A stretch of DNA of 64,000 nucleotides from Ophioderma brevispina (taxonomy: Eukaryota; Echinodermata; Ophiuroidea; Amphilepidida; Ophiodermatidae): NCBI GenBank assembly GCA_023653785.1, contig JAMKCH010058471.1:1-64000 (forward strand), in the 5' to 3' direction. The translations under genes and the position numbers were made by a program. The notes beneath the pieces were generated by a model. It did not search any database. It worked only from the letters and a program-made list of their open reading frames with translations, and was not told the origin of the DNA. Below are positions 56,061 to 64,000 of the stretch, one piece after another; the stretch's first letter is position 1, and every line of letters begins with the position of its first letter.

Positions 56061-56374
56061 GGGACTTTAGTATTTTAGGCTACCCTGTTTAGAGAAAGAT
56101 AATATAAAACAAATAAACAAAAAAACCCAATTGGTACACTGCCTGGTGGTCTGTTGTCCACACTGGCTGGATCCAGGTTCCTACTTGTCTAGGTATTAAA
56201 ACCACAAACACCTGTTGTGGTCAGGTGCAGTGGTTGTTGCTACTCAGAGCGACGCCTTGATCAAATTGCTTGGTGGTTTGATCTTCACTGTAAAAAACTC
56301 ACTATAAAATTTTTTGCAATGCAGAAAAAGTCTGACAGACTGGACAAGGCGCTCTGCATGAGTTAAACTTATTG

Positions 56375-57430
56375 AACTCATTAAGGGGGGGGGTATGGGG
56401 TCGAATATGATAAAAAAAAATGTTCTAATCAGAAAATGAGATAATGCAATGGCTAAAATTGTGTAGACTGTAATCTACAAAATGCTTTTATTCGATCGCA
56501 ATCGACATTCGGTGCGAGATTGGCTGATCAAGTCAAGTAGTTGTACGCGAAAGTTGCCACAAAAAATGCATCATCTCCTATTTTATCATGTGAAAAATTC
56601 AAGGGGGTATATCTTAGAGATTTAAAAGATATACTATTTATGGAAATATTAACCATTCATTTTGGGCCTAAGTTGAAGATATAACATACTTATAGTATCC
56701 TTTCCATAATTTAAAGTTATTAAATGTCACTGGGGAAGTGATGTTTATTGTAGTTTATTCGTTTCTCACCCGGCGATATTTAGAAAATTATTTTAAAAAT
56801 TAATTACAGACAATGGATGCACCTATTTCGATGATTCTTTCATTAATAATTATGAGGGAATATCAGGATAAAATGAAATTTAAAAAAATAATTCCATATT
56901 TGCACAAAGCGCCCTCAATTTTGTCTAAATGTTTCGAGGCCTATAACTCGTTTCGTTAAAAACATCCAAAACGAGAAGAACGTAACTAGAAAACGCTACA
57001 TGCTATGACATGACCAATTGGCACACATATTAAGCACATACAGGCGGAGTGAACCATGAAGCCGATTTTCAAAATTGTGTTCAAAATTCAATTACGCCAT
57101 GAAATTTGCGATTGGTCGATTGCCGGTTGCCATGGCGACGGTATTAAAAATCCGGCTTCTGGTTCACTCCGTATTTACCTCGCATATTCACCCAAGTTTT
57201 GTCCCAGTAGCATGTTTAGTTATTAGTTACATTCGTTCTAGTGTTAGCCAATCAGAGGCCTTAAGGGGTTACCAGTGCAACCAGAGCAAAAATTTTCATG
57301 GATTTTAAAAATGTGACATGGGCTACATATGATATATAACATGTATATACCACTTTTAGGAAAATTAAGAAAAATCTATTTCAAAAGTTAACTGCTCAGA
57401 ACCCCATACCCCCCCCAAACCCTTAATGGA
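56375..57430. mobile_element. Foldback element M (about 1.05 kb)
   Basis: Ends pair as CATTAAGGGGGGGGGTATGGGGT / ACCCCATACCCCCCCC…CCCTTAATG. Inward pairing is weaker (GATTGGCTGATC / TTAGCCAATC). It encloses the smaller hairpin at 57044-57171. Confidence 0.7.
57044..57171. mobile_element. Hairpin nested in element M
   Basis: CGGAGTGAACCATGAAGCCGATTTT pairs with AAAATCCGGCTTCTGGTTCACTCCG, arms of about 25 bp. A 77-codon frame crosses it by chance. Confidence 0.7.
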
Positions 57431-57639
57431 TGCATGGAACATAGGCCAGGTGAAATTGGAGACCTCAAATTAGGTTTTAATAGAGGGAAATTTCTGCCAT
57501 TTTCTTTAGTTTTGCCACTCCTTTATATATAATGGACATTATATCAGAAGTATGAACCAATGAATGAAGTTAGTAGAGCGCCTTTGAGCAGGATACCCAT
57601 TCTCCATGTCTGAAAGTGGTCCACTATCAGACCAGGTGG

Positions 57640-58433
57640 GATGACTAGGATATCCTTACAAAATTGGTCAAGGAGCTTTGTCATATGAATCTGGTTTGTA
57701 TTTCAGGGACACGTAGCGGTATTTGAAGTATCACAGATGACTTCATGTGTGAGGGAGAAACTATATAACCAACTGGATGGGTCAGTCAATAGTCTGAAGT
57801 TTATAGCCACCGGAATGGCAGTTGACTATCCCACAGCTTGTGCCAGGAAGATCCAATGGTAGGATACAAATCATGTGCTAATTACCATCCTTGGCGTGCT
57901 TTGTTAGAGCTGACCTTGTGAGGGAAGAAATCGCAATGCCAACATAGCCTCTGGGAGTTGGTAAGGGGGAAAATTGGATCATCGTTATCCACAGATCTGG
58001 CAAAGCAGGTGTAACTCGCAGAGGCACCATTCAGAATTTTCTTTTCAAAATTGTAAAGCCAGTGTTTCTGGATGCAGACAATATCAAAGTTCTAAGAAGA
58101 TGCTCAAGATTACATTGTTGGCATTGTAGTTCCTGATGTTAGCAGTTGACAGGCTTTAACTTTAAGCTTTGTCTTTTAGTTGCACCCTGTTGTTGCCCAA
58201 TCTTTCCTGAGTTTCCCTGCAGCCCACACTAAAAAGACTTTTGTTGACTTCTTCTTTGTTGATTTGTATAGATCTTGGAGATATCGATTGTCTGAAGCGC
58301 GCGTTTTCAAGGATTCCATATGGTCTATCTTCCTGTGTTTGTTTGCTGAAGTGATGGGTGCTTCTGTGTTTCTGTCAGGAGTGACAGCTCGGCCACGATT
58401 CAGCTGATTGGTACGGCTAGATCTTTGATCCAT
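57640..58433 (-). pseudogene. LINE ORF1 end / endonuclease start relic
   Basis: A minus-strand frame at 58433-58176 is Lys/Arg/Thr-rich, as in the region before an endonuclease. Below it, in changing frames, come VNC…QELQC, NLEHLLRT, DIVCIQKHWLY-type residues (about 58050-58090), a DNDDPIFP stretch (about 57975) and GGYKLQTID (about 57800). The order fits the N-terminal half of a LINE APE endonuclease (loop ending in the E-H-W-L type block). Strongly decayed. Confidence 0.5.
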
Positions 58434-58859
58434 TTAATATAGGACTTATTGCAACATCACGGGTTTTAACCTTCATTGACGGTGTGCTGGTCCACGAAGT
58501 GCCTCCACACCATGGGAGCAGTAGAGCTGTTGCGGGTTGTTGATAGAGGGTCCTCTTGTGGCGGAGAAACATAGTATTCTTGGGTTTGATCGGTTGTTCA
58601 AAGATTTCCTGAGCTTAGAAGTACTGGAATGGAAGATCCACTATAGTTAGTGGCAATTTGGGACCAGGCACCAATCTCATCAACATGGAGCAACTCCAAG
58701 TTATCTTGCTTGTTGGCATCAGAGTGTAGTTTTTAGTGGCTGCTTGTGCCCTTCACGAAGTTGTTTTAGGTTGTTGATAAGGTGGTATCACTGGGACCTT
58801 CTGGAACAAAGCCGTTGCCGTAAACGGGGCAGGGCCGTTGCTCCAATATTTAATTTCGT

Positions 58860-59350
58860 CATGAGATGAGCCAGTCGGTTCACTTGAAGGGAATTCAGGT
58901 CATGGCACTTGCAGGCCGGATTGCCGGCAAATTTAGTTTACCGTTTAATCCTATTTCCCTACCAAAACTCGCTAGAACTCAATGAGCTGAGCCTAGGAAA
59001 TGCACTAAGTCCAACAAGATGCGATGACGTCATAGTACCAACACTCTGGGCACGAAATCGCCTGGCCGGGCCAGCGACTCTTCTCATGGCTTGCCATCCC
59101 TGCTCATGGAATGGTGCGTCGGAGGGCCCGGTTCGAATCCCGCCACGGATGTCCAGTCTTCTTTAGCTTCAGGCCCTTACTCCTTCCCTTCCTCTCTGGA
59201 AGACTGTAGGGGTTAGTTCAATGGTCAGGTGCGACTTTAACAGATCGTGCAAGAATTGCCCTCGGAAGACATTTAATGCAAATAAAAACACATTTTCCAC
59301 GGGGCTTCGCCCCTCGACCCCACTCTTTTCTGTCCGTTGAGATGTGCGAC
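58860..59350 (+). repeat. Dispersed repeat family R3, copy 2, interrupted
   Basis: Both halves match 15890-16200 in order. The left half (58860-58945) ends with GGATTGCCGGCAAA…TTTA. The right half (59213-59350) resumes at GTTCAATGGTCAGG and runs through GACATTTAA and GGGGCTTCGCCCCTCGACCC. In copy 1 these are adjacent, so 58948-59212 is an insertion. Confidence 0.7.
58948..59212 (+). mobile_element. SINE-like repeat S1, copy 2 (tRNA-type B box)
   Basis: About 265 bp inserted in repeat R3. It shares ordered words with 23505-23665 and contains GGTTCGAATCC (59130-59140), a consensus RNA polymerase III B box in a degenerate T-arm context. A clear A box was not placed. Class inferred as tRNA-derived SINE. 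Confidence 0.55.
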
Positions 59351-59354
59351 ATGG

Positions 59355-60015
59355 TCCCCCAAAACACAACAATAATAATAACTAAAGGTTATTTTAATCT
59401 CAAATTCTGTGGCCTGAGGTCAAATTCCTAGAGACTTTACAATTATACTTACCAGACAGAAACAATGCAATTTTGGAGGCAGCAGCTTAAACAGCGCGAT
59501 ATTGCAACATTCAAACACTACACAAAAATACCGAAGGGAACACAATGTAAGCTTTCATGGTTTCTTTGCCATGTCATGAACCAGGGAGAGAGTTTTTAGG
59601 TTTTAATCCAACCTCACCCCCTCACTCGCCCGACCACTACAAATTACATCCCAAATTGGTTCCCGAATAAATCCAGCAGTGGTTTCCATGAGATTAGAAC
59701 CGAGACCCTTTGCTCTAGAGGCCAAGCTTGAGAAACCCTAGAAAACGCCACTTTCTCAAATATGAAAATCCTACGCAACTGGAAAAAAGTCAAAGTCTGG
59801 TTAGATGGTTGGGTTGGGCGTTTTTTTTTTGTAACTACATGTTGGTACTTCGCCTTTACAACAAAAAAAACTTAGAACGCGTATCACAACCAGACCAGTC
59901 ATCATGATCTGCCTAGACTGTCGGATCTTAGATACCTTGTCTACTCTACTATTGTTCCATAATTTCTGTTCTTCACTTTTCTCTCGATAGTACCTGATAT
60001 TTAATCATAATAAAA
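59355..60015. other. No gene seen
   Basis: AT-rich sequence with T and A runs near 59821 and 59861. No recognised coding or repeat content. Confidence 0.4.
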
Positions 60016-60019
60016 CACC

Positions 60020-60285
60020 ATAAGGTGGTGGTGCATGCACCTAACTCGTCTCAAAATCTCGTACTCAGGCGGTCTTCTGGTCTGACAATCGGCCTGTATC
60101 CCTACCGCAAACATCACTCGACTGAAACCGCTCTGGTACGTGTTACAAATGACTTGCTTCGTGAGTTGGACCACACATGGTTGATGAGTTGTGCTCGTCT
60201 ATTAGAGAATGACGCAGCTTTTGATACTATCAACCATACCATCCTGCTTCAGAGACTTAAGAACCAATCAGTGATTTGCCTCTAA
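60020..60285 (+). pseudogene. LINE RT fingers and motif A
   Basis: One frame reads YRKHHSTETALVRVTNDLLR then ENDAAFDTINHTILLQRL, equivalent to the FRxxHSTETAL block and motif A (LDLSAAFDTIDH) of CR1/jockey-type LINEs. The residues before AAFDTIN are altered. The frame then hits a stop at 60285. Confidence 0.8.
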
Positions 60286-60639
60286 ATCAGAAAATCGAAA
60301 AATCATCAAAATCAGATCTTTGCATGTATTAACAAGTACAGGTATCCTAACATACCTTAAATGATAAGGACCAGAAAAGCAACCTAATAAGGCCAGACTC
60401 GGATATTTTAGTCATTACATTACTGTCCGTTCGGACACTTATACAACACGCAATTGAATTGGGGAATCGTATCTTGGAACACAGCCGTTTTTTCTTTTCT
60501 GTCAATCTTTCAGTGGAAAAGGTAACTTATGAGGATTCTACAGACTATCCTTCACTTTGAGCTATTCCTGCAAATTCAAATATTTTTCAAATCAGGATAG
60601 TGTCTTTAAGAATTGTTATGGTATAATCGGAACGGTTTC

Positions 60640-60775
60640 CTTCGTTTGGGTTTCATCTACATCTTGGAAATTGCGCTCTCAGTTGTTGTCATAAATGGTG
60701 TGCACTCAGAATTCTGGGAGCTGATGATGGTGTTCAAAGGGAGTCGGTACTTGGGCCGCTGTGTTTCGTCTGTAT
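60640..60775 (+). pseudogene. LINE RT motif B, continuation
   Basis: SVVVINGVHSEFWEL followed in a shifted frame by VQRESVLGPLCFVCI, matching NGxxS…GVPQGSVLGPLLF. It lies 350 bases after motif A, more than the usual spacing, so about 150-200 bases were probably inserted between. Confidence 0.7.
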
Positions 60776-61215
60776 AATAATAATGAGATTTATAAGCGCT
60801 TTTTACAAAGTGGTTAATGCGATGGAAGAGGAAAGGAAAATTCAAGGCAAGGCTAAAGGTGAGACTTTAAATGGCTTTTAAAAAACTGAGAGACTATCAA
60901 GGTCACCAATGGCGGGGCAAAATTATTCCAAAAGCGAGGGCCAGAGATTGACAAGGCACGGTCAACAGATTGTTTATATGACGAGGGAAAAAAAATTTGA
61001 TGGATAAGCTAGAACGGAAGGCATACGTGGATGGTAAGGTGGAAATATGAAGACAAATACCGAGGACAATTGATATGAAAAGCTTTTTTGTTTGAGGTCA
61101 ATGAGAAGAAGTGTGAATTCAATACTCTGGGCAACCGGAAGCCAGTGGGGAGAATGGAGTAATGGAGGGACGAGCCTGTGTGCTACTGTATAACAAGATA
61201 GCCGGTCTGTTTTTT
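60775..61215 (+). repeat. Dispersed repeat beginning TAATAATGAGATTTATAAGC
   Basis: Begins TAATAATGAGATTTATAAGC, continues GCGCTTTTTAC, later GGCGGGGCAAAATTATTCCA and AACCGGAAGCCAGTGGGGAG. This succession (dispersed start word, 'TTCCAAAAGCGAGGGCCAGAG', 'GGAAGCCAGTGG') recalls a repeat I have seen across animal genomes, from memory only. No second copy was found in this window. Confidence 0.35.
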
Positions 61216-61219
61216 TTTC

Positions 61220-62560
61220 TCATGGTTGTACATGGTTTGTTTTGAAAATGATAAAGGCATAGAGTGAACCTTGTTCCACAATGCGCTTAATTAATAATCC
61301 GGGTTATCATCCTCCTCCTCCTGCCTGAATGGAGCATCCATGATTTTCTGCGCATTGTTGGAGGCCTGGTCGTAACTTCGTAAAACACGCTGTTTACGCT
61401 TTTCACATACAGATCTATGTGCGTCCTATCTGTCTCTTCGTTGAACATGCCGTGTTTGCACTACAGATTATCTGAACGCCATATGAAATATAACGGTGAA
61501 TTAGCGTCGTATGTGAAAATACGACTTTTTTGGCATTTCACATACAGACTTATGACTTACTTTAACGGGTGAGTAAAACTATTTACACCTCAATTTTAGA
61601 AAAAATATTAAAAATATTAACAAGTTGGGGGTGTCAGAAATGGCTTTTTAAATACATGAAAATAATAGCTCTTATATCCACTGACATTGGTAAAAAAATC
61701 GAAAGTTTACCTTTTCATATATTGTAGATATGGTAACTTAACGGAAAGCCGCCAAAAACCATATTGACCACGGTTTGTACAATTCTTTCACGTCACAGCA
61801 GCAAAGCCAATTGACTTACTGTCATCTAAATCCTTCTAAACTTTGTTTTTTTTCTAAGCAACCATTATCTAATCCATACCAAATGGTTGGCTGATAACAT
61901 TTTCTTAACAATATCCATGACAGTAGGTAACAGGGGCAGGGGGAAGGGAACTCATTGGTCCCCTCCCCATGGTCTTACCATGGAAATAAGCTACCGGTAC
62001 TGGGAACTTTTCAGTCAAAGTTTCCCCGAAAAGATATGTTGAACAATTTCGAACATTCATTGAAAAATGGCTTCAATGTTTGGGTGTAAGATTCCCAATT
62101 TTTTGTATTGATTTCATAATAATGAAAAAGTGTTTGACATTTTCTTGATATTTGAAGGTTACACAAAGCAAAGGGTAATAAAAGCAACAAAGAATGTCAT
62201 ATGTATTGTGTAGACCTCAAAGTCTCTTTGGCAATATTCCACAACAGTGATCCGTGGACAGAGTGAAAAATGGGTACCATCTTTAGTACATAACGTGCTC
62301 AAGGCAAATCAAAAATCGAAATTCAAAGTTCTCCTAGTAGGTAAAAATAATCTTGTTTTATATGGGGTAGTTAATATCTTCGGTAGATTTTTCACACTTT
62401 ATAAAAATTTAAAGAAAATGAGTGTAATCTTTTTGACTCACCCCGCTATATACAAGAATACATTGCACTTTCCAAAACTCAGACGTTAAAACTTAAAACT
62501 TCAGAATGTTTTCTTCGTAATGCAAAATTGGAAGGTGAATTGTTAGCTCCCGGTAGAATT
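61220..62560. other. AT-rich, gene-free stretch
   Basis: Words CTTTTCACATACAGA (61398), GTCGTATGTGAAAATACGAC (61507) and TTTCACATACAGAC (61536) recur within 160 bases in both orientations. Otherwise nothing recognised; the 80-codon frame at 62247 is not protein-like. Confidence 0.4.
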
Positions 62561-62564
62561 TAAA

Positions 62565-64000
62565 TTCGATTTTCTGCGAAAACGGCAATTTCGGTCAAAT
62601 AGACAGTCCGTTCAGACACCAGACCTCGAGCGCGCGGGCTTCGCCAGCCCTCTTTGGCGTAGTTTTCCGAGGTGAGCATTTGATCACTAGATAGACAGTA
62701 TGTGAATGTGGGCGACGATTTGATTGATAAGCAAGTCTTTTCTCTCCACAATGCCGACGCTCCTGAACTTTTAGAGACTGATTCAAGTGGTTGGAATTGC
62801 TTAAGAAACTCTCTGGATTTACGGCGGTTGGCAGCAGGTCTTTGTCCGGACATAATGTGCTTCACATTAGATACTTGGCAGCTCGCGTCTTGCTGTTTTT
62901 GCATGCTCGCTACACTACGGCGGATGTCTGGTGGAGCAATTCCTGCTATGAGTATGGAGTTCTCCGTGGTGGTTGGACGAACATCCATTGATACCGCCGG
63001 AGGCATTTCAATGCTGAATCACGCTTCCTTTGGCATGGTTGATCTTTCCCCTACAGGTCAAGCATAATCTGCACATGAATTGCACAGGGCAAATGCCGTT
63101 GATCTTAGGGTATGTGGGTTGAGCACCCCATCTTGTGCCGGAGGTTTTTTCAGATGTTTTGCGTGAACTACTTTACTCTTCGTCCTTCTTGATGTGGGTC
63201 TTATAGAGAGAGTGCGTCACGGAAACTCCTATGTATACAGGGTTATCACAGTGCTCAAGGTGTTCCAGTCCGTTCTTGAAGCGACTTGGGCTTCACGGTT
63301 CAGGCAGATGTGGAAGCACACACCTGTGTCTTGGATGGATTTGTCCTAGGTCGTTTTTTCTCGTATTAAGGATTGAGTTCATCCAAAGCTTTTGGAGAGT
63401 CTCTCCTTCAACAACTGTGAAGTCTGCATCCTTCTGCGCTAATTTCAAGATCGTCTTCATAGATAAAAACAGGTTCCTGCACTCCTAGTTTTGTCCGTTT
63501 GGTATAGATGTTGAACAGTAGAAGTGCGAGCACGCTTCCTTGGGTATTCCCTTCTTGCGCCTACTCCATCGGCTCGTCTTCGCTCCTAGCTGGACAAAGA
63601 ACATTCTGTTTGCAAGCAGCAAGCAATCCTTTGATTAGCTCAGTCAAGCGGATATCCTTGGTGAGTTCCAAAATCTTATCGAGTAGGCATCATTCTGTGA
63701 TTAGCAGTATCATAAGTTGCTGAAAGATCAACGAACACAACTCCGGTTACGAAAGCTTTCTCGAAACCATCCTCTATGTGTTGATTACTTGACTTGTTGT
63801 TGATTTGCCTGTCCGGAAACCTGCTTTTTCTGGTATGAGGTGTTCGTTTATCACAGGTGCGATACGGTTGAGCAGGAGACGTTCAAAGAGCTTATAGGTA
63901 TGGCTGAGGAGTGATATTGGTCTATAGCTCTTGGGATTAGATGGATCTTTACCAGGCTTTAGGAGTGCCATAACATGTGCTCTGGGATCTTTGGGAACCT
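62565..64000 (-). pseudogene. LINE ORF2 RT to C-terminus, runs off right edge
   Basis: Minus strand from the window edge: LLKPGKDPSNPKSYRPISLL and KLFERLLLNRIAP (RT motifs 0-1); GFRTGKSTTSQVINT; then in shifted frames VVFVDLSATYDTANHR (motif A, near 63730); TQGSVLALLLFNIYT (motif B, near 63535); VFIYEDDLEISAEG (motif C, YADD changed to YEDD, near 63440-63480); TGVCFH and YRGVS-like residues; IAPPDIRRSVASMQ (near 62910) and an Arg/Lys-rich C-terminal tail to about 62565. At least six frame changes. Same motif wording as the relic at 37390-38290, so probably the same jockey/CR1-like family. Confidence 0.85.

Noticed and set aside
62702..63067. 121-codon plus-strand frame
   Set aside because: It is the antisense of the LINE C-terminal region, which carries the recognisable motif on the minus strand.

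Overview
This is an AT-rich nuclear DNA window from a eukaryote, almost certainly an invertebrate animal. It has spliced exons with GT/AG borders, a cytosolic-type sulfotransferase, an SRCR-domain remnant, animal-type non-LTR retrotransposon debris, a Ty3/Gypsy element, tRNA-derived SINE-like copies and many MITE/foldback elements. An invertebrate deuterostome (hemichordate, echinoderm or amphioxus) fits best, because both sulfotransferase and SRCR families are greatly expanded there. That placement is inference; no species can be named from the sequence alone. No bacterial-style operon, CRISPR array or rRNA was seen.

Layout. 1-1039: two exons of a minus-strand sulfotransferase gene that runs off the left edge. 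1190-6716: dispersed repeats, an inverted-repeat element, a 1.85-kb-offset tandem duplication carrying a TIR MITE, and a second foldback element. 7040-10100: a rearranged LINE reverse transcriptase, a loosely palindromic C-rich element and another MITE. 10100-13900: simple and degenerate repeats. 13985-14642: a GC-rich promoter-like patch followed by a tiny cysteine-rich reading frame with a polyadenylation signal. 14800-16200: dispersed repeats and an RT relic. 16216-22426: one essentially complete but heavily frameshifted minus-strand Ty3/Gypsy element with short LTRs, polypurine tract, gag, protease, RT, RNase H and integrase. 22430-31130: unique AT-rich DNA with SINE-like and degenerate minisatellite patches and two foldback elements near 1 kb. 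31130-35405: a paralogue of the left-hand repeat that lacks the MITE, then another tandem duplication. 35418-35975: a hairpin element beside a frameshifted SRCR exon. 37390-43640: LINE 3' end, TIR transposon with a tRNA-like relic, retroelement tails and a MITE. 44235-47966: three more inverted-repeat elements. 48945-58433: pieces of one minus-strand LINE in correct order, separated by several inverted-repeat elements and other repeats. 58860-64000: a repeat split by a SINE-like insertion, an RT relic, a dispersed repeat, and a long decayed LINE running off the right edge.

Only the sulfotransferase exons look like a live host gene. Everything else recognisable is mobile DNA or its decay products. 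I found no convincing new multi-gene system. The most useful observations are: a MITE family with a paralogous empty site inside the same window; an unusual density of long inverted repeats; an ordered nest of insertions in one LINE; and a possible compact cysteine-rich gene at 14.4 kb interrupted by an in-frame amber codon. Two duplicated tracts differ mostly by single-base indels, so some frameshifts here may be assembly errors.
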